From Crotalaria pallida (taxonomy: Eukaryota; Streptophyta; Magnoliopsida; Fabales; Fabaceae), in contig CM075656.1 of assembly GCA_037953625.1 (NCBI GenBank), positions 85,083,001 to 85,147,000 on the forward strand: a DNA stretch of 64,000 nt, in the 5' to 3' direction. This document shows, piece by piece, positions 44,101 through 55,427 of this stretch. Position numbers and translations under genes: made by a program. Position 1 is the stretch's first letter; the number at the start of each line of letters is the position of its first letter. The notes beneath the pieces are model-generated. The model was given only the letters and a program-made list of their open reading frames with translations. It was not told the origin of the DNA and made no database searches.

Positions 44101-44389
44101 CATTAACAGCACGATCCACTTCCCCAGATGCTTTGTCGGGGACAGAAGAGGAAGCAGATCCCTTTTGGCCCGAGATTCCTAACTTTTTGATGTCAGGGAT
44201 TTCCACAGTATTCTGCCTTGATGGATTTTGCACAGACTTTGATATATCTTCACGAGCATCCGGATCAGGTTTGCCTGCCTTAGAAACCGACAGCGAAGAA
44301 GGCGTGTTGTCTTTTGCCTCAACGGTTTCAATCCCAGACATCTTCTGATGCTGTTTTGGAAGAGTTCTAGCACTAGTTTTCGAGTCCAT
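41122..44389 (-). CDS. D6PKL: D6PK-like AGCVIII protein kinase, two exons, 604 aa
   Basis: Exons 44389-43458 and 42004-41122, joined in phase 2 (donor aa|gtatgt, acceptor cttgcag). Residues 1-185 are a Ser/Lys/Asp-rich variable region. The kinase domain follows: Gly loop GCGDIGSV (215-222), FAMK lysine (237), YRDLKPEN (331-338) and DFD instead of DFG (351-353), the hallmark of plant AGCVIII kinases. An activation-segment insertion of about 90 residues (354-444) holds the CVQPACIEPPSCIQPSCVAP repeat and a basic SSKSKKDRKPK patch of the type that binds plasma-membrane phospholipids. Then come SFVGTHEYLAPE (445-456) and the C-terminal EFDFF hydrophobic motif (600-604) that binds PDK1-type kinases. 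Family members phosphorylate PIN auxin exporters at the plasma membrane. The intron position is the usual one. It could equally be named PVPK1/D6PKL. The exact orthologue is not decided here. Confidence 0.93.
42633..42796. repeat. 82-bp tandem duplication in kinase intron
   Basis: Two head-to-tail copies (starting at gtgcctgc 42633 and gtgcctgc 42715) with several substitutions, sharing agttctttcaaataaaatgc and agcaaggctataag. Confidence 0.85.
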
Positions 44390-45480
44390 TGGAAATGCTA
44401 AAGAGTTTCAATTGGGATCAGTTTTGCAAAATCCATGTCTGAGCATCCATTTATTATGTCTCCAAAAATATGAAACAACCTATCAAAATCATCAAATCAA
44501 TAAAGAAGTTGTCAGCCGTTTCAGTACACTACATAGCATAAAATATACATACTTTGTTTAACAGACTATGTGGATGAAGACTCAACTACCAACCAATTAA
44601 AACAGAAAAACTTGAGCATCCATAAAATTACTAAAAAAAACTAGTTCACATTCAACTAGAGACAAATAGATCCCTGATTCAGTAATCAGTGAAATAGTTA
44701 CTCCTGCCGATACATAACAAATGAGCATCGTGACATAGCTAAAGTATATATAATAAGAAAATTAGCTTCCTTTAACCAAGACCTCAGAATCCTTCAGAGC
44801 GAAAACATGCTATTATTTATAAAGAAAAAAAGTAACAGAAACTTAAGAACCAGTTAGTAAATGAAGTAACCTCCATCCCTAAAAGGTGGAGCTGCATGCA
44901 GACCATGATCAAATTAATAAAGCACAACAGTAATAGGTAACCAGAAGCATAAAAATCAGTTTTTTTCCTATGTATATAATAAAAATTCAACCAAAAATAA
45001 ACAAACTTCACAAAACAATTACAGGGATTGGAGTTGGAATGAGTAAAGTGCAGGTTTGTGAAGAGAGACAGGGGCAATTTGGGGAATAAGAAAATTAAGA
45101 TAAGAAGCTACATGTAAATGATTGTGAGTGAATTGAATGAATAAAAAATGGATCTTGATGAAGGAAACAAGGGTATGAGTTGAATCTGAAGCAGATCCAA
45201 GAGAAGAGAGAGACCCAGATGCTAAAAATCAAAACTTTGAAAGTAAAGAAGCACACCCAGCATGAGAAGAAAGGAAAAGTAAAGTTAACAAAAATGAATA
45301 CCTAATTTGAAGAACCAATTTCAGAACTCAGAGAGAGAGAGAGAGAGAAGCACTGTAGATAGGGATTCTCCTCCTCCTGGTATGGTGAGTGTGTATGAAG
45401 GTGCTTTAGAGAGAGAGAGAGAGAGAGAGAGAGTTACTATAAAATATGAAAATTAACACTGACTGGAACTCTGTGCATTT
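44390..45480 (-). promoter_or_regulatory. Kinase 5' UTR, probable leader intron and promoter
   Basis: On the minus strand an acceptor (aactctttag) near 44402 and a donor (aaattag|gtattc) near 45301 suggest one intron in the 5' untranslated region. The leader exon (about 45302-45440) contains two CT microsatellites (45333-45349 and 45411-45433, written GA on the plus strand), common in plant leaders. A TATA-like tttatag lies just upstream (about 45440). The splice call is by inspection only. Confidence 0.5.
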
Positions 45481-46341
45481 GGTGGACTATTAGGCATGGA
45501 GAGAGAAAGAGGAGTCAAAGGTAAAAGCAAAGTTTTTTTTTATTTTTTTTGCTTCAATCAATAATTTCAAGGGTATTTTGTCCCCAAAATCTAGAGGGGG
45601 TCCAAGTCACTGTACACTTCTGAGGTCTTGCACCTGTCCCTCATGCCTTTGCCCAATTCTTTTTTTTCCCATCTTTTTCTATTTTATTATGTTCATACTT
45701 TCTTTTTTTAAAATTTTGAAAAACAATCATTTTCTTTTAAAGATGGAAGTTGTTTTTTTTAAACTATGTTTGGATTGGTGCTATTCTATGAAATGAAATG
45801 GTGTGAATAAAATTTAATTCCATTGTTTTAAAAGAGAGATGAAGTGACATGGTATAGGATGAGATCCATCCCCTTCCATTCAAAATCTTTTATTTTTGTC
45901 CTTTTTCAAATTTGGATGTATTTAATGAAATGCAAATTTTTTTTTTCATTTCATCCTAAAATATTTAAACAATGGAATGATAATTTTATTCCGCTTCGTA
46001 TCCAAATATAGCGGGATGAAAAATGTTGGAGAAATAGAAATAGACACTATTACTAATTACTATGTATACCAGTAATTGGGATTTTTATTTTTACATGTTT
46101 AGAGATGTTTGGGTATTCTTTTATTCTGAATTTGTTACAATGTGGCAGATTTTCGAATGAAGGGGTTGTGCATGAGAGAAGAAATGATTCAAAAGAGAGA
46201 TGGCGATTATGTGACTGAATGTAAATAAAAAAAATATTACGTTGAATAAAATCGTTATTTTGCAGTTTGTGAGAAGGACGAAGGATCAAAATTAAAAGCA
46301 AATTAGTTTTTGATAGAAGAATAGAAATACGAAGGACTTTT
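45481..46341. other. Intergenic region upstream of the kinase gene
   Basis: AT-rich DNA. Around 45770-46030 are short near-repeats of tgaaatgaaatggtg and ggaatgataat, as found in some MITEs. No gene is seen. Confidence 0.4.
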
Positions 46342-47039
46342 CTAATATGCAATCCAATTTTAAATTATTGGCATGCAATCTTCTCATCAATCAATAGCAA
46401 GTTGTCACTTAATTCACTTGTGCCATGTCGTCATCCCAAGTAGTCAAATGTAATTTTTTGCAATTTGGTCCAACTTAAAAAGTAAATTACAAGTTTAGTC
46501 CTTTGTATCTATTGATAAATTATAAGTTTTAATTTTAAAAAATATAATTTAAAAAAAAAATCAAAGTAGCTTCTGGAGTGCTGGTGGTTCGTCTTCTTCC
46601 CCACCACCACCACCACCACCACCACCGGCCACCATCACCTCCGATCCAAATGCCTCAGACGTCGTCCGCCAATCCCTTTAGTATCGAAAATATAAGCACT
46701 ACTACCAAGAAGGGATTGACGGACGACGTCTGAGGCATTTGGATCGGAGGTGATGGTGGCCGGTGGTGGTGGTGGTGGTGGGGAAGAAGACCAACCACCA
46801 GCACTCCAGAAGCTACTTTGATTTTTTTTTAAATTATATTTTTTAAAATTAAAACTTATAATTTATCAATAGGTACAAAGGACTAAAATTGTAATTTACT
46901 TTTTAAGTTGGACCAAATTGCAAAAAATTACATTTGACTACCTGAGATGATGACATGGCACAAGTGAATTAAGTGACAACTTGCTATTGGTTGATGAGAA
47001 GATTGCATGCCAACAATCCAAAATTGGATTGCATGCTAG
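46342..47039. mobile_element. Foldback element: 330-bp near-perfect inverted repeat with 30-base loop
   Basis: The left arm 46342-46679 and right arm 46710-47039 are reverse complements with only scattered differences and a few indels (a CCA/GGT run differs in length). The loop is about 30 bases (gtatcgaaaatataagcac). The inner arm contains GC-rich gene-like sequence (gatggtggccggtgg, gacggacgacgtctgaggc), the outer arm AT-rich DNA. The outermost flanks show only a loose CTA(A/G)T resemblance, so no secure target duplication was found. A transcript through it would fold into a long double strand. Confidence 0.85.
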
Positions 47040-47388
47040 TAACTCCCATAAATTTGTCGCGAATATTTTGAAAAATGTCGCGCATATGTTAGTTGGTTCT
47101 ATATACTTCGATGGATTTCACTTTTTTTTAGTGGAACCCAACATATTTAATTCTTTGAAAAAGAAATATCATGTCATGTTTCATTTGTAAAATTCACCAA
47201 ATTTAAATAGAACTCATGTGTTGTTTCATCTCGTTCAAGTGAGTCTGCCAATCGATACCTTAAGCCTGTCTTTCAGAAAATTGATATGTCATGAATATAC
47301 ATTTTTTGTAACTAAAGAAGTTGATATGAGAAGACAATCATCACACAAGGTGAGTAAAGACCACTAACATCAGTAAAGGTTTGTAATG

Positions 47389-47390
<2 letters not shown>

Positions 47391-47433
<43 letters not shown>
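47391..47433. repeat. (AT)n microsatellite
   Basis: About 21 AT units. Confidence 0.95.
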
Positions 47434-47437
<4 letters not shown>

Positions 47438-47876
47438 CAACAAGAAAAATTGAGAATTGAATCCTATGACCGGAAAGGTTCAACTGCATGCATGTCCCAA
47501 TTCATATTGAAATGTTGATTAATTAATATGATATTTATGAGAAATATTTAAATTTTTTATTAAAATTAATAAAAAAAAAAGTGTTTCAAAATACCAAATA
47601 AAAGAAATGGGTAGGAATATTGAAGTCCTTTCTTTTATTTTGATGAAAGATTTGTATGGAAGAAGTAAATTTTTTTTTGTCCATCTAGTTCCTCAAATAC
47701 TATATAAGCACATCCGAATCCAACTCAGATCGCGTGTTTGTCTATGGCAGATGAGTCTCTCAGTATGAATAAAGAGTTCATTTTTATATGATCCGACAAT
47801 TAATGCAACTTAGCCAATAATAATGAATAAACAAAAATGGATACTGTAAAAGCTTTGAGGATTGACTTTTGTATAT

Positions 47877-47967
<91 letters not shown>
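47877..47967. repeat. Compound (TAA)n(TTA)n palindromic microsatellite
   Basis: About 15 TAA units run directly into about 14 TTA units (junction near 47922), making a perfect self-complementary tract that can form a cruciform. The Asn-run and Leu-run frame at 47800-48042 is an artefact of it. Confidence 0.95.
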
Positions 47968-47968
<1 letters not shown>

Positions 47969-50900
47969 TTATAATACAAGAAAGTTTTGCTTAAATTTTT
48001 ATAATTTAATGATTTATTAAAAAAATTCTTAAAATAAACCACATGAGAATCGAAGATACAATATTAAAAAGGAAAATAAAACATTAAAATATAGTTAAGT
48101 CTCTAAAACATGAAAAAAGTAATAGATTTAGCTTATAAATGTTTTATTTTTTTTTTAATTTTTTGTCCTTGATCTTCAGGATCGGTGTAAGAAAATTAAA
48201 TAATTTTTTTTTGGTGGAAAAAAATTATATTTTAAATTAACATGTTGTTTAGAGGGCAAGAGTACGAGATCATCCGACAACGTATCCACATTTAAGAGAT
48301 TGGATATGCCAAAGAAACACCAAATTGGACTTGAAGCAAATACTTCTATTGATAAATCAAAAATTACACACTTGTGTAGTACTAATAAATTTGCTGCTCT
48401 CATAGAGTAAAGTTTTCTGCCACACAAATATACAACAGTAGCTTGTTATTGTACTAGAAATTTTGTCTATAAAAATTGTTCTATGTTCCCAAACTCTCAA
48501 ATAACAACATACATATATATCTCTTTTAGGCACTAATGATCCATATTTCTAATAAGTTATACAGAACTTCCAATAACTGTAACATATATAACATATCCTT
48601 AATACATAGCTTTTCCTAAATACATAACTACTCATAATTCAATATGACAATTATTTGTATTATTAAATCATCCATAATCCATATTCCTATTATATGTTCT
48701 CAATGAACTTAGATTTTTTTTATTTTTTATATTTTTGCCAAATATGATAGTCATTTGTTATTTTTACTATTATTTATTTAATTTTTCTTCCTTCGGTAAA
48801 ATATTTTCAAGGTTTTTAAGCTCTTTCGAGAATCTGCAGTTATCTTTTTCAACAAGCATTCCTCTTAAGAATCAAACTTTAATATTCAGCTATTATACAT
48901 TGGGATCTAACTTTGTCCTATACTATAAAATATAGTTGTACAATATCTTGGCTTTTATTACCCTAACACTCCTATTTGTGTCTTGTCTTTCTCCTTAGTG
49001 CTAAAATTTCTGGCTAGAGCATCTAAAAGATTGTAACCATGCTATATCCTATATTCTCTCTTCAAAAGTCAAAATATAACATGAGAAAATATTATCAGGG
49101 TGCAAAAGTGAATTAAAAAAAAAGTGGTAGAAAAGAAATGGTTTTCCTATAGACAATAATTGTAATTATGATTATGTTTGCATGAAGTCATTAGATGGAA
49201 ATACAAATTCCCATCACTTAAGCCGACATCAAGATTTTTGGTTGCCTTAAATGGGTGCCTGCTTTCCCTTGTAGTCAATAAAATCACCAAGTAATGGACC
49301 AACGGTCGATGGGAATGTTTGGTTGATCCAATGAAAAATAGAGGTGTGTTACTGAATCATCCGTGCCTATAAGTTTTAGTGGTGGACCATCCACCACAAT
49401 CACTGCAATGCCCATTAAAGCTTTTGATTATGTATGTATGTATGTACCAAAAGGAAGTCACTTTTAATTTCATTGAAAAATTCATTGGAGGATGCAAATT
49501 AGAGAGCCCCTCATTTTTGTACCATTATCCTATCTAACAAATTAAGTTCATGATTTTTAGTGTCTTTGCAATACATGCCAAGAAGGGCCCAATTTCTAAA
49601 TGCTATTGTTGTGAATGGGACAAGGGATCATTTAAGGATCACTCAAATCTTCTATGTGAGGAAGTGAGAAAGAGAGAGCTTCTGAGCTGCATTAATAAAT
49701 AAGCTTTTCATCCCATCTGAAATAATAATTGATATCAAAGCATATGAGTTTTGCTCTATGGGTTTATTTTCTCAAGATATATTAGTGGTTTTGCTTTTAT
49801 TTGCATCACTGCATGAGGTCCCAATTGAGTGTGAAATCTCATAAATAAATAAACAAATAAATAAATATAATATCAATCAAAGTGGTTGCAACTCATTTTC
49901 CCATATGAACACCACCCCCCAAACTTGACCTTAATCTTTTTGTTGTTTCATGTCATCCAAATATCTCTCTTTCCAGAAAGTATCCAGATAACTAAACTAA
50001 CCCTGGCATATCCCACACAAACGTACACGTTGTTTTTCTTCTTATTTCGACAACTTGGATGAGATATATATATGCAAGCAAGAGGGCCAAGCAAACATGT
50101 ACAAATTATGTTTATGTGTCCAAATGTAAACAACTAATCTTTTATCCTAAAATTGGATTCTTAAGTAAAAGAAGGATTTAATTTTTTTCAATAGATCAGT
50201 GCTTTACCAATAATTCTTCCTTTTAATACCTACCACAAAAAATAACACCATTCAATAATACATAAAACATGCCCCCTCACATAAATTTTATTTAGGATGT
50301 GACCGAACATGTCTCCTTCAAACATCAATGTAATGTTTCTAAGGCTTTCTTTACTTTTTCTTTGATATATATCTTTTTCTCTTTCATGTAATATTTTAAT
50401 TTTAATTATTTTTGTTTTGTAGGAGCAAATCAAGCACCAAATGTTAAAAATCCTAATACCTAATTCAGAATCCAAGTGTCTCATAAACGACAATAAATCA
50501 ACTTTGGACTGACTTTATTTTACAAAAAGCTTTGTTTGATTGCTCATGTCCCATGGACAACTTTCTTGCTTCTAGTCATTGTCTATAGTCATTTAGCAAT
50601 AGCCACATGGAGCCTTGAAGTGTAGTGAAGGGTTGTGACCTTCAACTTAAGGGGTTAACATTAGGACTAGTGGTTTTGGGATTTGACTCAGCAATATAGT
50701 ACCTAAGTTTGGTCCCAAACTTAAAGCAAAGCTGGGCACTTCACGCTTCTTTGGTCCTCTCCATCCCTCTCTCTCTCAAACAGTCACTTTGTTTTCCTAG
50801 TTGCTTTCTTCTTTTCTTTATAGACCCCCCACCACCACCACCTTTTAAAAATTATTTTTTTTTCAGTCAAAGGAAACTTTATTTGGGCCAATTTTATCCT

Positions 50901-51448
50901 TTTATATGCAGGCTCTTTTCGTTATCATAAAATGTTGAATGATGATAAGATTTTTCTTTGCCTTTTTTTTCCTGGTTTTGATACATGAGATGTCTTGAGA
51001 GTGAGTGGAACCAAACTAAGGTATCTTTTATCAATTACAAAAATTGCTTCAGCTTTTGCATCATGAGTTTTAAGTTGCTTAATAAATTGAGAATTATTTC
51101 TTTTAAAAGTAATATTCTTCTATATTTATTAGGCACTTGACTACTTGTATTTAAATTTTATTGATATTTCAATGTATTATTTCATTTCATGGTCAAAGTT
51201 ATCAGCATTAAGCTACAAGTAGACGACTAAGCTAACTTACTACTCCATTACTATCAAGTTTAACATAATCTCATTGTGGTTGAATATAGTGAATTTTGTA
51301 TGAAGAATCATTTTGACTTCAAAAGTAGCATCTTAACTTAAAAGGGGAGGAGACTTCAATTATATGTCCAATAAGAGAGAGCATTATTGTTTACATGCAT
51401 GTTATGACTTACGGCTTCTGAGTCCTGCACCTAAATAAATAATAAAAA

Positions 51449-51803
51449 CTTAATTATTAGTCAAGTCCTTGAATTTTATGGTCATTTTATCAAAGACCCT
51501 TACTTTTTTTTTTTAATGTTTGACTTTCCAAAGTTACTACTAAGTTTGTCATATATATACATATCTACCAATTCCGACCAAATTTTACTAACATATCATA
51601 CCGAAATCCTTAGACACATGGTGCCACATGATTAATCTTCTAGGTCTGATTAGGATTTCGATGTGACATATTAGCAAAATTTAGCCAAAATTGGTTGCAG
51701 AGGTATATGTCAAACCCAAAAGTAACTTCGGATCGGGCATTAAAAAAAACAAAAACCCGTGACAAAACGATCTTAAAATTATAGGATTAGAAACATAATT
51801 AAG
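51449..51803. mobile_element. MITE, uninterrupted relative of 28782-29580
   Basis: Inverted ends (cttaattattagtcaagtcc on the left, attagaaacataattaag on the right) of about 45 bp. Inner phrases (aatgtttgactttccaaagt, taggatttcgatgtgacata, agcaaaatttagcc) are shared with the interrupted copy at 28782. Confidence 0.7.
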
Positions 51804-53416
51804 CCGATAATAAATAATAAACACCTAGCTAGGATATCTGTCAAATGAGAATTGATAATCAACCCTTTAGAAAATAAATCAGAATCTTAGAAAACACAGA
51901 TTTTGAAGTTTTGGTACAATGTATAGGAAACATTTTGTTGATTGATAATTAGTGATGCCATTGTGTGATTAAAAAAACCCTTTTTGACCTTTTTAGGATA
52001 TTATTGAGGCCTTCTAAACTCATGCAAGTTGAGCTTTCTTTCAAACCTTTGCATATGATGCCACTTATAACTTCAGGCAATGAAGCACATTCAAAAGATT
52101 TTAGAAATACTAAACAAATGCTTAAACAATAGAAAGGGCAAATTATGTGTATAAAGATAAGACCAAAGCAGATCTACACAGCTCCATGCATAGAGGTTTG
52201 AGCTACTTACCCCCATACCCACATGCAGCTCTAATTGTTTTTTGGAATCAAAATAAACTAGCAGTTTTTTTTTTATTTTATTTTATGCAGTGGTCCTCTC
52301 CCATTCTTTCATGTAAAGCTCATCACTGCACTTCCTATGATTAAATATTGATAATAAACTCTGATATGTTATGAGAAACAACCAATGGTAGCAGCAGTAC
52401 AATTAGATTTTGACATGTGTCATGCATGTGAGTCTTGGGCCCCTCAACATTTACATAAATTTATTGATATTTTGTTCACTTTGGGTCTCTACAAAATTTG
52501 AATCTGTTTTTGTTTTACTGGAACAAGGGAATATATTCCTTCAAGAGGGAGAGTCTGGTGCTTCAGAGATTGATAACCTCACCTAGCAGGAAAAAAAAAA
52601 AGCTTTTGAGAAAGCTTTGGAGATGTGTGGATTTGGCTTCTAGCTTCACTTTTGCTTCTCTTTTTAGTTTCTTTTTATGCCAAAATCTCTTCCATAGTAC
52701 CACAAAAGAAAGTGTAAATATTTTTTGGCTTTGATAATTGGTTGAATAAAATTTTGACTGTGACCCTATAATCTAGTAAGAAATAACAACTCATGGTTTT
52801 GGCATGGCTACAAGGTCCATACCTTTTCCTTAGATGTCCTTTTCTCACACTTATCATTATCCTCATCCTATTTGACCTGTAAACTGTTTGGAAAGGAAGG
52901 AAAAAAGAAAATGTGGACCAAATATTGATATTGAAACTTCTTTGATATGGTCATATGGATAACTATGTTTGAAATGATAGAATTCTAATAGCATGTGAGC
53001 TTAGAAGTGTTAGCAGGTTTGCATTGTTCACTTATTAAATATATACTAGTAGTATTACTATTTGACAAGCTAATTATTTTACTATGGGGAATATGGTGAC
53101 ACCATGTGAACTAAGTAATTAATTGTATTGTACAACCACATGAAAACTGTAAGATTATTTATTGGCGTCACTGCCAAGAGATGAGTGATTGTAAGAAATC
53201 AGTTATTATGACAGAGCATAACATAAGAATATTCCTCAAATGAGACAAATCATTGAGAAAATTATAAGAACCTTTAGCTAGAGACTCATCATAGTATCCA
53301 ATTGCATTTTGCATCCCAACCCAAACATGGGCCCATTTGTTCTTTTTTGTCTACATCTCACAAAAACTGGCCCACAGCCCAGAGGCCCAAAGAGGGATTG
53401 TAAGATTCTATAAGCT
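51804..53416. other. Intergenic region, no gene seen
   Basis: AT-rich DNA. A 78-residue frame at 52498-52734 and similar ones have no motif or splice support. Confidence 0.4.
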
Positions 53417-53425
53417 AAAGAGATT
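53417..53425. repeat. 9-bp target duplication, left (AAAGAGATT)
   Basis: Abuts the left terminal repeat exactly and recurs at 54417-54425 abutting the right one. Nine bases indicates a Mutator-type transposase. Confidence 0.95.
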
Positions 53426-54416
53426 GGAAATTGTTTTTCGGCCCCCAAGATTGACTTTTTGGCCCCCATTTCAATTTTTCATGGACCAAAATACCCTTAA
53501 CAGTGTTAATACTTCCGGTTCTATGAAACCGAAAAAGTCATTCCGGTTTTGCTGAACCGGAAAAAATCCAGGTTTTCCTGAACCGGAAGATTTCCGGTAC
53601 AACACAACCGGAATACTTCCGGTACAACACAACCGAAACTGTAAGTATTTTCCTTATGGGCAGCACTTTCGGTGATGGGAGTTTTCACATTTGTCCTCCG
53701 CAGCTCCGGCGGCCAATGGAACGCCAAGCAATACGAAGGCGACATCGAGGCCTCCGCCTCTTCCACCTTCGATCTCCAACGCCTTCTCGTTAAAGCCGCT
53801 CTCGCCGTTGACTCCTCCGGCGGTGTTCAATCCTCTTACTCCCCCATCTCACCCTCCTCTGCTGTCTTCCAGGTACTCACCCTTCTCTCCATCATTATTT
53901 TATTATGTTATTCACGATTTATTTCTTTTATTCCTCTATTTTAATTTCAGATTTATGTTAACCATATATATTAATTTTATATCGTGTCCAGCTGCTCCCG
54001 CTGGAGGTGCTGCCCCGGCTGCTGAGGCTCCGGCTCCCGAGAAGAAAGAAGAAAAGGTTGAGGAAGAGGATGATGAGGATATGGGATTCTCCCTCTTTGA
54101 TTAATAAGTTTGGGATTCACTTTAATTTTGATGGCTCTTTTAGTGTCTTTAATTCTATAAAGTGTATTTTTGTATTTGGTTTGCACCAGATAACAGATAA
54201 CTTGGCCGCATAAGTAAAGGAAAATACGTTCCGGTTGTGTTGTACCGGAAATCTTCCGGTTCAGGAAAACCGGGATTTTTTCCGGTTCAGCAAAACCGGA
54301 ATGACTTTTCCGGTTTCATAGAACCGGAAATATTAACACTGTTAAGAGTATTTTGGTCCATGAAAAATTGAAATGGTGGCCAAAAAGTCAATCTTGGGGG
54401 CCAAAAAGCAATTTCC
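53426..54416. mobile_element. Pack-MULE carrying a ribosomal P3 gene copy
   Basis: 991 bp with terminal inverted repeats of about 200 bp (left to about 53640, right from about 54215) and an exact 9-bp target duplication. The outer part of each arm reads ggaaattg...ggcccccaagattgac...ggaccaaaat. The inner part is a string of short hairpins based on ttccggtt / aaccggaa (for example attccggttttgctgaaccg near 53539, and a ccggtacaacacaaccgg unit present twice at about 53596-53635). Between the arms is a fragment of host gene RPP3 with its intron start. No transposase, so it is non-autonomous. Capture of host gene pieces by Mutator-like elements is the definition of a Pack-MULE. Confidence 0.93.
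53675..54104 (+). pseudogene. RPP3: Captured, defective copy of acidic ribosomal protein P3
   Basis: Exon 1 (53675-53872) reads MGVFTFVLRSSGGQWNAKQY, EGDIEASASSTFDLQRLLVK and AALAVDSSGGVQSSYSPISP, ending SSAVFQ before a donor (cag|gtactc). This is the N-terminal dimerisation domain of plant P3, the plant-specific stalk protein of the 60S subunit. After 118 bp the C-terminal part returns in frame from 53991 (AAPAGGAAPAAEAPAPEKKE, then EDDEDMGFSLFD and TAA), including the universal stalk tail that binds elongation factors. The glycine-rich hinge of about 15 residues that normally follows VFQ is missing. No acceptor restores phase: cgtgtccag leads into phase 2, tttcag fails too. So the copy cannot give a full P3 and is a pseudogene, although each half is well preserved. 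Confidence 0.9.
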
Positions 54417-54425
54417 AAAGAGATT

Positions 54426-55427
54426 TGCTTGATTCTTGATTAATTTCATGACAAGGCAGCAAATATGGTGTCGAAGACTGAACACCAAGAAAATTGCATA
54501 TATTGTTCCAATAATTTGCATGGTGAGAAATCATTAGTCATTAATCATTAATTTTGGTGATCTTTTCATGCTGCAATAGCCGCCGTGATCTTGTTTGATT
54601 ATGTTTGGGGAGTTATCCATTTGTGACATTATGCTTTGGTTTAGTTTAGACTTGTGAGTAGTAAAATGTATTTGCTCATGTCTAAGACTGAATAGGTTAT
54701 TTGCTCGTTACATAATGTAGAAGTACTTATTTCATTTATGCCAATTTACAAATAAAAAGCAAAACGAAAAGCAATAGAATTGGAATTATCAAAATTTGCT
54801 TCTAGCCTGTGCTGCCCCTCTCTGCATGAGGCAACACATGACAGGGAATTCTTTTTTTAAAAAAAAAAGAAAGAAAAAGAAAAAGTTGCCACCAATTGAT
54901 TTTGTTCTTTGAAAATAAGATGGTTTAACTACATTCCTAATAAGGTGATTTAGGTTTTAGAGTAGTTTATGTTTAAAAGTTGATTAAGAGTAGAGAAAGT
55001 GTTAGCATTGTCCATGCTGAATTAAATCAAACCAAATAATTTTTATCAGTTAGAGTTTTAGTCAAAACTGAGCACAATTCTTTAGGTGCTAATGATGATG
55101 TTTTCTGGTAAAAATACAACATGTGCAATAACTTTACACATGCTATCTTTTTTATTGTTGATCTGAACAACTAAAACAAAAACAACTTGTAGCTGAAGCT
55201 GAAAAAAATCTTCTACAAATGTAGGTATCAACACAACTTATATAGCCTCCTTTATGTACTAATCATGGTGTCATACCACTGAAATGGTAGAAAGAATAAC
55301 TTCATCCTCGTAAGTCGTAATCACTAAAATATTTTTTGGACTACAGGTTATTTGAAAAAAATGAAATGACTCAACTATTATAGTCTCAATGAGCCTGAAA
55401 GGAATGTCTGACTTGGGAAGCTAACAA
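54426..55427. other. Intergenic region, no gene seen
   Basis: AT-rich DNA. The last few hundred bases should include the 3' untranslated region of the phosphatase gene. Confidence 0.4.

Larger units (their letters stand above)
47040..51448. other. Long intergenic region, no gene seen
   Basis: AT-rich DNA with two microsatellite tracts (see entries) and only short, unsupported frames. Around 49200-49400 and 50500-50800 the sequence is more balanced and could be transcribed leader or non-coding RNA. I see no open frame with a recognisable motif, tRNA fold or splice-supported exon. Confidence 0.45.

Noticed and set aside
43504..44373. Frames on both strands overlapping kinase exon 1
   Set aside because: Shadows of the D6PK-like kinase reading frame, which has full domain support.
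46342..47039. Target-site duplication for the foldback
   Set aside because: Only a loose CTAAT/CTAGT match at the ends. Not accepted as a real duplication.
47800..48042. Frame with poly-Asn and poly-Leu runs
   Set aside because: Translation of the TAA/TTA microsatellite.
53691..54104. Continuous 137-residue frame over the P3 region
   Set aside because: Its first half is out of frame with the P3 N-terminus and reads through intron. Only the last part (from 53991) is true P3 frame.
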